Below, piece after piece: positions 52,511-60,859 of a stretch of 64,000 nucleotides of DNA. The stretch lies in contig NZ_PNFF01000001.1 in the NCBI RefSeq assembly GCF_028888695.1, positions 1,249,501 to 1,313,500 of the forward strand, read 5' to 3'. The position numbers and the translations under genes are program-made. Source of the stretch: Bacillus methanolicus (lineage in GTDB: Bacteria > Bacillota > Bacilli > Bacillales > Cytobacillaceae). The notes beneath the pieces are model-generated. The model was not told where the DNA came from, did no database searches, and saw only the letters and a list, made by a program, of their open reading frames with translations. How positions within the stretch are numbered: the first letter of the stretch is position 1; each line of letters starts with the position of its first letter.

Positions 52511-53509
52511 ATGGATAACCGTTTTATGAGGGCATATACGATAAAGGAAGTTTCGAAAAAGATCAACGTCCCGCCGGGTACGATCAGACAATGGGAGAAA
52601 GATTTGGATGGGATTCTCTTCATCTCCCGTACGAAGCAAGGTGCAAGGTATTTTACTGATCAAGAAATCTCACTTTTAATGAAAATCAAGGAAATGCGGG
52701 ACAAAAATTTAAGCAAAGAAATGATCCGTGAGCTATTGCAAAAACATTTGAATCAAAATTCGGAAGCTGATTCCGAAACAATCGAAACTTCTATGCTGTC
52801 TGTTTCTGAAAACAACACCCCTGAACATACAGAAAATTCAGATCCTAGATTCGAGAACTTTTTGGAAGCCATGGAGGCATTTAAAGAAAACTTATTGGAG
52901 GAGATCAAGGGTGAAATACGTAATACCGCTCGAAAAGAAATATTAGAAGAAGTGAAAAAAGAAATATCAAAAAGTACCGTTCATACCGTTAAAAGTCTCT
53001 CCCACTCTATTTATACATCAAGTGAAAAAACAAAATCGGAAATTCAGGACCTTTCGGGGCGGATTGCAAAAGCTTCGGAACATAATTCCGAAGAGTTCAA
53101 AACCTTGAAAAACAGTGTTGCGAAAGCTTCGAAACTCACTTCTGAAACTTTCAGAACCTTATCCAACAGCATTGCGAAAGTTTCAGAAGATGCTTCCGAA
53201 GAAATTGCTATACTTTCGAACCGTCTTTCCGAATCATCCGAAGCTTCCGCAGAAGAATTCAAGACCTTGGTTCACTACATTTCTAAGTCAACCGAAGTCA
53301 CCAATCACGAGATAAACAATCTAATTAACAACATTAATAAAGACCGAGATATCCTGTTAGAAACTTTGAATCAAGAACGGGAACAATACCTCCAGGAAAT
53401 CAAACATAGAGAAGCAGCTTTTCAAGATTTAATCGCGGGCTTTCGAAATGTAGCCGCAGACGAAGAAAAACCCGCCAAAAAATGGTGGAGGCCTTGGAAA
53501 AAACAATGA
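52511..53509 (+). CDS. MerR-type DNA-binding protein with six 18-residue repeats and a Trp/Lys tail
   Basis: 332 residues. N-terminal MerR-like winged helix (about 8-75: YTIKEVSKKINVPPGTIRQWE). A helical linker (110-160) leads to six consecutive 18-residue repeats at residues 166-273 (DNA 53006-53329), e.g. SIAKVSEDASEEIAILSN, each with K-x-S-E and S-E-E-x-x-x-L. A further coiled coil (RDILLETLNQEREQYLQEI, the DUF3967-like segment) and the basic aromatic tail KKWWRPWKKQ end the protein. HTH plus coiled coil recalls RacA-type chromosome anchoring proteins; the tail could bind membrane. No ligand domain, so probably not a classical MerR activator. Function inferred, not known. Confidence 0.75.
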   Translation: MDNRFMRAYTIKEVSKKINVPPGTIRQWEKDLDGILFISRTKQGARYFTDQEISLLMKIKEMRDKNLSKEMIRELLQKHLNQNSEADSETIETSMLSVSENNTPEHTENSDPRFENFLEAMEAFKENLLEEIKGEIRNTARKEILEEVKKEISKSTVHTVKSLSHSIYTSSEKTKSEIQDLSGRIAKASEHNSEEFKTLKNSVAKASKLTSETFRTLSNSIAKVSEDASEEIAILSNRLSESSEASAEEFKTLVHYISKSTEVTNHEINNLINNINKDRDILLETLNQEREQYLQEIKHREAAFQDLIAGFRNVAADEEKPAKKWWRPWKKQ

Positions 53510-53511
53510 TG

Positions 53512-53594
53512 AAGGGTCTGGCCCGCATTGCATTAACGCTTTAAAGCATTGAGGGTCTGACCCTCAATATGTTAATGCGTTAACACTTTAAAAC
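53512..53594. repeat. Locus E3: two 39-bp GC-rich repeats directly after the MerR-type gene
   Basis: GGGTCTG at 53514 and again 39 bp later, with CTTTAAAG and GGGTCTGACCC palindromes; the array starts 3-4 bp after the stop codon. Orientation is opposite to E1. Confidence 0.88.
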
Positions 53595-53597
53595 AAG

Positions 53598-53640
53598 AAA
53601 GAGTGGCCGGCCATATAACAATGAACCAGTCACTCTTTGA
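53598..53640. terminator. Bidirectional terminator between the MerR-type gene and potD
   Basis: AAAGAGTG / CACTCTTT stem with TGGCCGGCCA palindrome in the loop; serves both converging genes. Confidence 0.75.
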
Positions 53641-53643
53641 GAC

Positions 53644-54717
53644 TTACTTTTTATGCATTTTAAACTGAAGGAATAGCTCGTTATAGTACGCAAGCATTTT
53701 TTTTCCGAGATTCTCATAGACTTCCAGCTTTCCCGTCATTTCTTCGTCGGGATAAAAACGTTTATCATTGACGATTTCTTTATCCATATACTTCAGTGCT
53801 TCTTTATTTGGAGTGGAATATCCGACATACTCGGTATTTTGCGCTGCAACTTTTGGATCGAGCATAAAATTGATAAACTTATGTGCTGCCTCTATGTTCT
53901 TGGCGGTTTTTGGGATCACCATATTATCAAACCACAGATTGGAGCCTTCTTCAGGCACCACATATTCAAGATTGTCTTTTTTCCACATTAATTCTGCTGC
54001 GGTCCCTGACCAGACAACACCGATCGCAGCTTCATCATTTTCCATCAGCATTCTGATTTCATCTCCAACGATGGCCTTGATATTCGGAGTCAGTTTGTCC
54101 AGTTTTTCTTTCGCCTCGAGCAAATGGGATTTATTCGTATCATTCAGCGAATAGTGCAAGCTGTTCAACCCCATTCCCATTACTTCACGTGCACCATCGA
54201 TAAGCAATATCTCATTTTTTAATTCCGGATCCCATAAATCATTCCATTTCGTAATCTTTTTATCTCCCAGAATGTCTTTATTGTAAAGGATTCCGACCGT
54301 TCCCCAAAAATAAGGAATCGAATATTTGTTGCCCGGATCAAAAGGTAAATCCAAAAATCTCGGATCAATGTATTTTAAATTCGGTATTTTAGAATGATCA
54401 ATCGGAAGCAGCAAGTTTTCTTCTTTCATTTTGTGAATGGCATATTCGGATGGAACGGCGATATCATATGCTGTGCCGCCCTGCTCAATTTTTGTCATCA
54501 TCGCTTCGTTTGAATCAAATGTTTCATAGATGACCTTGATGCCTGTTTCTTTTTCAAACCTGTCAATTAATTTCGCATCAATATAATCGCCCCAATTATA
54601 AATGGTTAACGTATTTCCGCTTGTGTACCCTTGGGCTGAATTCAGTTTAAAAACAACATAAAGCAAAAGAAAAGATACTAGCAAAACTGCAGCAAATGCC
54701 CGAATAAGCTGCTTCAT
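53644..54717 (-). CDS. potD: Spermidine/putrescine ABC transporter, substrate-binding protein
   Basis: Binds polyamines outside the membrane. 357 residues: TLTIYNWGDYIDAKLIDRFEKETGIKV, the IPYFWGTVGILYNKD region and the acidic pocket block GDEIRMLMENDEAAIGVVWSGTA. The N-terminus (MKQLIRAFAAVLLVSFLLLY) looks like an uncleaved membrane anchor: there is no lipobox Cys, unlike most Gram-positive binding proteins. Overlaps potC by 4 nt (ATGA). Confidence 0.94.
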   Translation of the reverse strand: MKQLIRAFAAVLLVSFLLLYVVFKLNSAQGYTSGNTLTIYNWGDYIDAKLIDRFEKETGIKVIYETFDSNEAMMTKIEQGGTAYDIAVPSEYAIHKMKEENLLLPIDHSKIPNLKYIDPRFLDLPFDPGNKYSIPYFWGTVGILYNKDILGDKKITKWNDLWDPELKNEILLIDGAREVMGMGLNSLHYSLNDTNKSHLLEAKEKLDKLTPNIKAIVGDEIRMLMENDEAAIGVVWSGTAAELMWKKDNLEYVVPEEGSNLWFDNMVIPKTAKNIEAAHKFINFMLDPKVAAQNTEYVGYSTPNKEALKYMDKEIVNDKRFYPDEEMTGKLEVYENLGKKMLAYYNELFLQFKMHKK

Positions 54718-55514
54718 TTCCGAACCCCCATTCCGTTCGGCCGGTTACGCTTTGCAATGTAATAATAACCGATCACAAGAATCATCGTGAAAATAAATAA
54801 CAAGGTTGATAAAGCGTTAATATTTAACGACACGCCCCTGCGTGCCAGTGAATAGATTTCAACCGACAGTGTCGAAAAACCATTCCCCGTCACAAAAAAC
54901 GTAACGGCAAAGTCATCGAGCGAATAGGTCAGCGCCATAAAAAAGCCCGCAAAAATGCCGGGTGTAATATATGGAAGCACAACCTTTGAAAGAACATCCC
55001 AGCGACTCGCTCCCAAATCAAGGGCTGCATACATCATCGTCGGGCTCATTTCCTCAATCTTTGGAAGCACCATAATAACAACGATCGGTACACAAAAAGC
55101 GATATGGGAAAGCAAGACGGAAATAAATCCTAGTTTTATCCCGATCATCGTAAATAAAATTAAGAAGGAAGCGCCAATAATTACGTCAGGGCTGACAATC
55201 AGGACATTATTTAAAGACAAAAGCGTATTTTTTACACGCCGCTTTCTTGAATAAGCGATTGCTAGTGCTCCTGCCACTCCAATAATGGTCGAGATCGCGG
55301 CAGACAAAAGCGCAATAATGATTGTATTTAATACAATGATCAACAGCCGGGAATCTTTGAACAGCTCTTTATACCAGTCAAGCGTAAATCCTTCAAACTG
55401 ATACATCGTACCGCCGCTATTAAAAGAATAAAATATTAAATAGAAAATCGGGGCATAAAGGATAAAAAAGACGACAATTAAATACACAGTTGACCATTTC
55501 GACATTTTTTTCAT
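54714..55514 (-). CDS. potC: Spermidine/putrescine ABC transporter permease
   Basis: 266 residues, about six transmembrane helices. Start ATG 55514 overlaps the potB stop (ATGA) and has GGGGG nearby; the longer frame lies inside potB. EAA loop: AALDLGASRWDVLSKVVLPYITPG. YSLDDFAVTFFVTGNG is typical of PotC. Confidence 0.95.
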   Translation of the reverse strand: MKKMSKWSTVYLIVVFFILYAPIFYLIFYSFNSGGTMYQFEGFTLDWYKELFKDSRLLIIVLNTIIIALLSAAISTIIGVAGALAIAYSRKRRVKNTLLSLNNVLIVSPDVIIGASFLILFTMIGIKLGFISVLLSHIAFCVPIVVIMVLPKIEEMSPTMMYAALDLGASRWDVLSKVVLPYITPGIFAGFFMALTYSLDDFAVTFFVTGNGFSTLSVEIYSLARRGVSLNINALSTLLFIFTMILVIGYYYIAKRNRPNGMGVRK

Positions 55515-56314
55515 ATGATCCCCCGCCTCCTTTTCCCAGTGACAATCATGATGATCACCATGGCAATGATCAAGAAGACGGCAATCGTTGAACCCATTCC
55601 CCAATCCTGTGTCACGAGAAAATGCTGTTCAATCGCTGTTCCGAGCGTAATGACCCGGTTTCCGGCAATCAGCCTCGTAAGCATAAAAAGTGATAAAGCA
55701 GGAATAAAGACAACCTGGCAGCCCGATTTCACGCCATCAAGCGTCAAAGGAAAAATAACGCGCCTGAACGTTGTCCATGATGAGCCGCCTAAATCATGGG
55801 CCGCATCCACAAGTGAAGGATTCAATTCATTTAGTGCATTAAAAATTGGCAAAATCATAAATGGCAAAAAGATATAAACCGAAACAAATACAAAGCTGAA
55901 ATCGGTAAACAACAGCTGCTTGCTTCCGATGCCAATTATTTCAAGGAAGCTGTTTGCTGCTCCGTATGTACCAAAAATACCCAGGAAGGCATATGCTTTT
56001 AACAATAAATTGATCCATGACGGTAAAATAATCAAAAGCAGCCAGAGCTGTTTATGTTTCGTTTTCGTAAGCAAATAAGCTGTTGGATATGCAATAACAA
56101 GTGTGATCAAAGTGATTAAAAATGCATACCAGAAAGAACTCAGCGTCATCCTCAAGTAAACGGCTGTAAAAAACTTCTTGTAATTATCCAGTGTAAAATG
56201 GCCTTCAATGTCAAAAAATGAATAATATAGAACCAGGAACAGCGGCGTAACCACGAAAAGAAAAATCCACAAAACATAAGGAATCAAATAAAAATTACGG
56301 GAATTATTTTTCAT
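55511..56314 (-). CDS. potB: Spermidine/putrescine ABC transporter permease
   Basis: About 267 residues. I choose ATG 56314 (GAGAGG 7 nt upstream), not the ATG 6 nt earlier which is too close. IPYVLWIFLFVVTPLFLVLYYSF at the N-terminus, EAA loop AAHDLGGSSWTTFRRVIFPLTLDG, and the RLIAGNRVITLGTAIEQHF region are typical of PotB. Confidence 0.94.
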   Translation of the reverse strand: MKNNSRNFYLIPYVLWIFLFVVTPLFLVLYYSFFDIEGHFTLDNYKKFFTAVYLRMTLSSFWYAFLITLITLVIAYPTAYLLTKTKHKQLWLLLIILPSWINLLLKAYAFLGIFGTYGAANSFLEIIGIGSKQLLFTDFSFVFVSVYIFLPFMILPIFNALNELNPSLVDAAHDLGGSSWTTFRRVIFPLTLDGVKSGCQVVFIPALSLFMLTRLIAGNRVITLGTAIEQHFLVTQDWGMGSTIAVFLIIAMVIIMIVTGKRRRGII

Positions 56315-56325
56315 GGCCATACCTC

Positions 56326-57411
56326 TCAATAATTTTCTAACCGTTTGTCAAATTCTTCTTCGGTTTCGCCAAGGCGCATGACGTGGATCGCTTCCGGATC
56401 AAAATGAAGGCCAATTTCATCACCGACTTTCACTTTTTTCGTTGAATGGACAAGCCATTCGTTTCCATCCTGGTCATAACAAATAATTTCATAGTGAACC
56501 CCGCGGAATAATTGGGAGTCAACTCGCACCTGAAGTTTGCCCTTGTCTTTCGTTGTAATTTCCAGGTCTTCTGGACGGATCACGATTTCAACGGTTTCAT
56601 TAGGGTTAAAACCTTTGTCCACACAATCAAATGTCTTTCCTGCAAACTCTACGACGTAATCTTTAATCATTTTTCCTGATACAATATTTGACTCACCGAT
56701 GAAATTTGCAACAAAGCGGTTAATCGGCTCATCATAAATGTCTGTCGGTGTTCCGCTTTGTTCAATTTTTCCATTGTTCAAGACAAATATTTCATCAGAC
56801 ATGGCAAGGGCTTCTTCCTGATCATGCGTGACAAAAATAAATGTAATACCTAACCTGCGCTGCAGTTCACGCAATTCGTACTGCATTTCTGTCCGCAGCT
56901 TCAAATCAAGGGCTGATAGCGGCTCATCCAGAAGCAGTACTTCGGGCTCATTGACGATTGCCCGCGCAATCGCCACACGTTGGCGCTGACCGCCGGACAT
57001 TTCCCTTATTTCTCGATTTTCATAACCTTCAAGATTGACAAACCTTAAAGCTTCTCTTACTTTTTCGGTTATTTCTTCATTCTTCAGCTTTTTTATTCGT
57101 AATCCAAATGCGACATTTTCAAATACATTTAAATGAGGAAACAGGGCATAATCCTGAAAAACTGTGTTGACCTGGCGCTTATTCGCAGGAACATGGTTTA
57201 TTATTTTCCCGTTAAAATAGATGTTGCCCTGTGACGGCTCGATAAAGCCCGCAATTAAACGAAGGATCGTCGTTTTTCCGCATCCCGAGGGCCCGAGCAG
57301 CGTATAAAATTTTCCTCTTTCAATTTCAAAGCTGACATCATTCAAAACCGGAGGATCATTGTCATATTGTTTCGTGACATGCTCAAAGCGAATGATAATA
57401 TTATCTTTCAT
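56326..57411 (-). CDS. potA: Spermidine/putrescine ABC transporter ATP-binding protein
   Basis: Energises polyamine uptake. 361 residues: Walker [11 protein letters not shown]-loop [10 protein letters not shown], signature [15 protein letters not shown], Walker [15 protein letters not shown], switch His VTHDQEEAL and a C-terminal TOBE domain (VIRPEDLEI). First gene of potABCD. Unlike many bacilli it has no HTH regulator gene directly upstream in this window. Confidence 0.96.
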   Translation of the reverse strand: MKDNIIIRFEHVTKQYDNDPPVLNDVSFEIERGKFYTLLGPSGCGKTTILRLIAGFIEPSQGNIYFNGKIINHVPANKRQVNTVFQDYALFPHLNVFENVAFGLRIKKLKNEEITEKVREALRFVNLEGYENREIREMSGGQRQRVAIARAIVNEPEVLLLDEPLSALDLKLRTEMQYELRELQRRLGITFIFVTHDQEEALAMSDEIFVLNNGKIEQSGTPTDIYDEPINRFVANFIGESNIVSGKMIKDYVVEFAGKTFDCVDKGFNPNETVEIVIRPEDLEITTKDKGKLQVRVDSQLFRGVHYEIICYDQDGNEWLVHSTKKVKVGDEIGLHFDPEAIHVMRLGETEEEFDKRLENY

Positions 57412-57465
57412 CTTTCATCTTTCTCCCTCTAACACCTATTTTCTAAGTTAAATCACATCTTTTCG

Positions 57466-57487
57466 TTGCATTTCAAAGAAAATGCAA
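57466..57487. promoter_or_regulatory. Inverted repeat in the potABCD 5' region
   Basis: Arms TTGCATTT (57466-57473) and AAATGCAA (57480-57487) separated by 6 bp, about 55 nt upstream of potA and downstream of a TTGACA-18-TATTCT promoter candidate (57533-57562). Possible operator. Confidence 0.45.
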
Positions 57488-57579
57488 TCCATGGGTCATT
57501 TAATTGCAACTTTCTAACCGTTATCATAACACAGAATACATATTTCTTAACAAAAATGTCAAAAAAATAGGTTCGTTGA

Positions 57580-57728
57580 ATGAGGTGCCGGCACGCACCG
57601 CATCACTGTGTTAACGCTTTAAAGGGTTGAGGGCCTGACCCGCACTACGACACCGCGTTAACGCTTTAAAGGATCGAGGGTCTGACCCGCACTACGATAC
57701 CGCGTTAATGCTTTAAAGGGTTGAGTGG
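57580..57728. repeat. Locus E4: three GC-rich repeats (47-bp form) at the end of the dipeptidase gene
   Basis: GAGGGCCTGACCCGC...GCGTTAACGCTTTAAAG units of 47 bp, the 39-bp family with an 8-bp insertion (CTACGACA-like). The last copy provides the stop codon and last residues of the dipeptidase. Confidence 0.9.
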
Positions 57729-58672
57729 CTGTTCCCCACGGCACGAGGCCCCGGCCGATGATTCAGGAAGTTTTGATAGGCAAAGCCTCTCACTTCTTCT
57801 TCGGAAAAATGCTTCAATAATTCATTGATGAGATGTTGGCTTTTGGATGCATCCTCAAGCCCGACGACAAATTTAGAAATGCCGTCAAAATCTGATCCTA
57901 ACCCAATTTGTTTTTCACCTCCAAGAGAACAGAAATGCTCAATATGTTTGATTACATCCGATATTGCTGCTTCTCCATTTTCCTTTAAAAACGGAGGGTG
58001 ATAGACAACGTGGATCATTCCTCCTTTTTTAAACATGGCAATCGCTTGCTCATCTTTTAAATTACGAGGATGATCGCACAGTTTTCGAGAATTAGAATGG
58101 CTGGCAATCGGATAATCCGCAAGTTCCATCACATCCCAAAAAGCTTTTTCACTTAAATGCGAGACGTCCGTAAACATTTGATGTTTATTGTTAAAGCGAA
58201 CAATCTCCTCTCCAAACAAAGTAAGACCTGCACCGCGCGGTTCTTCTGCCCCATCTGCTGCCAAGTTGGCATAATTCCAAGTCAATCCGACTGACCTCAC
58301 ACCAAGCTGGTAAAGGATATGAAGCTTCGTCAAGTCATTGCCGATCGCATCGACACCTTCAAGCGTCAGCATAGCTCCGATTTCACCGTCTTTTAAGCTG
58401 TCAAAATCAGACCATTCTCGAATCTGCTTCATTTCAGGATTTTTATCAAGCACTTCCGAATAAAATAAATCGACTTGATCGAGAGCAATCGTAAATTTCT
58501 CATCTGTGTTTATTTCAGGATCAACAAAGATTGCAAAACATTGGACCTTAATTTTTCCTTGCTTGAGGCGCTGTTTATTAGCATGTAACTCAGGGGCATC
58601 TGCAAACCTTAACGTTCTTTTAGATTCTGACAGCTTTAGTAAAACATCGCAGTGCAAATCAATAATGTTCAT
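57713..58672 (-). CDS. Membrane dipeptidase-family (M19) peptidase
   Basis: Zinc dipeptidase, 319 residues from ATG 58672 (AAGGAGAG 5 nt upstream). Metal and active-site motifs: LHCDVLLKL (HxD), Glu in TLEGVDAIG, His in FTDVSHLSEKAF, IASHSNSRKL, and the SDFDG motif GLGSDFDGI. Likely hydrolyses dipeptides, possibly with D-residues, in the cytoplasm. The normal C-terminal helix stops at NFLNH and continues as RPGPRAVGNSHSTL, which is encoded by GC-rich repeat-related sequence, so the native end seems to have been replaced. Confidence 0.9.
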   Translation of the reverse strand: MNIIDLHCDVLLKLSESKRTLRFADAPELHANKQRLKQGKIKVQCFAIFVDPEINTDEKFTIALDQVDLFYSEVLDKNPEMKQIREWSDFDSLKDGEIGAMLTLEGVDAIGNDLTKLHILYQLGVRSVGLTWNYANLAADGAEEPRGAGLTLFGEEIVRFNNKHQMFTDVSHLSEKAFWDVMELADYPIASHSNSRKLCDHPRNLKDEQAIAMFKKGGMIHVVYHPPFLKENGEAAISDVIKHIEHFCSLGGEKQIGLGSDFDGISKFVVGLEDASKSQHLINELLKHFSEEEVRGFAYQNFLNHRPGPRAVGNSHSTL

Positions 58673-58769
58673 TGTCTCTCTCCTTGAGTTTATTTTCTCC
58701 AAAATAAGGGCAAGATGAGAAATTAGGAAGAAAATTAATTCTTAGATAAAAAGTTTGTGAGTTGATCAA

Positions 58770-59244
58770 ATGAAGTTAGTGATTTTTCTTGATATTACCA
58801 TTATTTTAATGATAAGCTTTATACTTTCTCGAAAGACTCTGCATATTTTTGAAAATATTTTTTTGTTCTTTGTAAACGACATATTATTTTTGAGTTATAT
58901 GGCTGTATTATACAATAATACAGATTTTTTGGAACTCTCACAGGAAATAGATCTCCACATTATTTTTCGGGCTGTACGAGGTCATCAATATCCCTTTATT
59001 AACCATATGGTACTTTAATAATTATTTGAGCGCATTAAAGAATACATTTGGGAAATGGGTGTTAACGATATGTTATCTTTTCGCAGTATATGCAGTGGAA
59101 TATTTATTCCTAAAATGGGAAGTTATTTCATACAATGGCTGGAATGCCTGCCTGTCAATCATTGGAATGATCTTGATGCTTCTAATAATAGGCATTTTGA
59201 AAAATATCTTTAAACGCACTCTTCGAAAAGAGGAAATACAATGA
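58770..59244 (+). pseudogene. Membrane protein gene split by a frameshift in a T run
   Basis: Two frames join into one protein: from ATG 58770 (MKLVIFLDITIILMISFILS) to LHIIF, then, if one T is removed from the five-T run at 58963-58967, GLYEVINIPLLTIWYFNN and on to the ATGA overlap with the next gene. The joined product of about 157 residues has four to five membrane helices, like its neighbour. As written, the first frame stops at 59018. Either a real recent frameshift or an assembly error. Family unrecognised; possibly a divergent relative of the following gene. Confidence 0.7.
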
Positions 59245-59750
59245 TATCTCTCCCAAAATCTTTTGATGAAAATGAATGGTTTGTTCTTATCTCATTATTC
59301 ATCATGCTGACATTAACAATGAAATTACCGCGGCGATTACCTATAAGTTTGACAGTTCTTGTTTGTCTCTTTGCAATATTCATTGCAAGTTTGTTCGATC
59401 ACTTGCTTGCAACGTCAATTACTGATTATTACAACATCATGGACTCGGGCAAATATGAATTTTTTGATTACTTGCTTTATCTATTGTACGCGCCCTTTGC
59501 CTACCTGTTTGTCTATCTATATGAAGAATGGAACTTAAAAGGGTATGGTATTTTGCTTTATATTCTTGTATGGTCCATAGTTGGAACGATCTTTGAATGG
59601 ATTTCCCATTTATTTTACGTATTCAACTATAAAGGTTGGAAAATTGGCTATTCTTTTACGGTATATTTAATTATACAACCGTTAACATTACTCTATTTTA
59701 AATTTCTAAAAAACAATTACAGTACAAAAAAGATTCCTAAAATAAAATAG
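59241..59750 (+). CDS. Four- to five-helix membrane protein, CBO0543-family-like
   Basis: 169 residues, strongly hydrophobic with about five helices, and conserved-looking aromatic/charged patches (DHLLATSITDYYNIMDSGKYEFFDYLLY, FEWISHLFYVFNYKGWK). I recall this style as the CBO0543 family of uncharacterised Firmicutes membrane proteins. Start ATG 59241 overlaps the previous stop (ATGA), so it is co-transcribed with the frameshifted gene. Function unknown. Confidence 0.7.
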   Translation: MISLPKSFDENEWFVLISLFIMLTLTMKLPRRLPISLTVLVCLFAIFIASLFDHLLATSITDYYNIMDSGKYEFFDYLLYLLYAPFAYLFVYLYEEWNLKGYGILLYILVWSIVGTIFEWISHLFYVFNYKGWKIGYSFTVYLIIQPLTLLYFKFLKNNYSTKKIPKIK

Positions 59751-59778
59751 GCCGGCAAATGTTCGCCAGCCTATTCCC
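59746..59778. terminator. Bidirectional terminator between the membrane gene and rbsK
   Basis: AATAGGC-GGC / GCC-GCCTATT imperfect stem with A and T flanks. Confidence 0.75.
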
Positions 59779-59828
59779 TTTCCGAACTATTTAAATCAGG
59801 AATGGATTCTTCAATTTTAATTTTACCT

Positions 59829-60734
59829 TTATCGCCCGTTCTGCATTTCTAAAAATTGGTCCACCTCTTGTTTAGTCGGCATCCCGACTTGAGCTCCCAA
59901 TTTTGTGACAGATATTGCAGCTGCAACGTTTGCAAACCGGCAAGCTTCTTCCAATTCCATGCCAAGACTTAATGAATAAGCAAGGGCTCCATTAAACGTA
60001 TCACCGGCACCTGTTGTATCAACAGCTTCTACTTTATAGCCAGAAATTTCTCTTTCACCGTTTTGAAAAATTATTACACCCTTTGAGCCTCTCGTCACAA
60101 TACATTTTGCCATTAATTCTTTTTTTTCTTGTTCAGACCATTCAAAAGCATAATTAAGTAATTCTTGTTGTTCATGTTCATTAGGAGTCAAATAATCTAT
60201 TTTTTGAACAAGTTCTTTCGAAAGAGCCTGGATTGGGGCAGGATTCAATATCACTTTCACATTGTGCTTTTTTGCAATTTCAACAGCTTTTTCAACGCTT
60301 TTGAGCGGAATTTCAAGTTGAAGCAAGACAATGTCACTTTCCGCAATAACACGTTCATGTTCTTCTACCAATTCCGGGGTTACTTGATAGTTTGCACCCG
60401 GAACAACGATAATACTATTATCGCCATCGGAAATGGTGATCGATGCAATCCCTGTAGATTGGTATGAAACTTGTCTCACATAGTCCATATGAATTCCTTG
60501 ATTTGACAAATGTCTTACCAACTCCTCGCCAAAAGCATCTTGGCCGACGCATCCGATTAAAGTAACATCCGCTCCCAGTCTTGCGGCAGCAACGGCTTGA
60601 TTCGCTCCCTTTCCTCCCGGAATAGTATGAAACGAATCGCCTAAAACCGTTTCGCCAATTCGAGGAATTTTCCTCGTTTCTGTTACTAAATCCATATTAA
60701 TACTGCCAATGACTGTGATTTTTTTTCTTGCCAT
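59829..60734 (-). CDS. rbsK: Ribokinase
   Basis: Phosphorylates D-ribose to ribose-5-phosphate (PfkB family). 301 residues from ATG 60734 (GAGGTG 6 nt upstream; the ORF opens at GTG 60743). Sugar-binding SINMDLVTETRKIPRIGET and IPGGKGANQAVAAARLG, monovalent-cation/ATP region VTRGSKGV, and catalytic Asp in DTTGAGDTFNGAL. No rbs regulator or ABC genes adjoin it, so it is an orphan, perhaps salvaging ribose or a related sugar. Confidence 0.92.
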   Translation of the reverse strand: MARKKITVIGSINMDLVTETRKIPRIGETVLGDSFHTIPGGKGANQAVAAARLGADVTLIGCVGQDAFGEELVRHLSNQGIHMDYVRQVSYQSTGIASITISDGDNSIIVVPGANYQVTPELVEEHERVIAESDIVLLQLEIPLKSVEKAVEIAKKHNVKVILNPAPIQALSKELVQKIDYLTPNEHEQQELLNYAFEWSEQEKKELMAKCIVTRGSKGVIIFQNGEREISGYKVEAVDTTGAGDTFNGALAYSLSLGMELEEACRFANVAAAISVTKLGAQVGMPTKQEVDQFLEMQNGR

Positions 60735-60859
60735 CTCCTTCACCTCAAACCAATTTTCAATTCGCCTTCTTTTAGAACTGCTTGAATTGACTGTGCATTT
60801 TCGGTTTTGCTTTTCCCTTAATGGTCCTCGATTCAGTCCAAGGAATCTTTTCCCAATCT

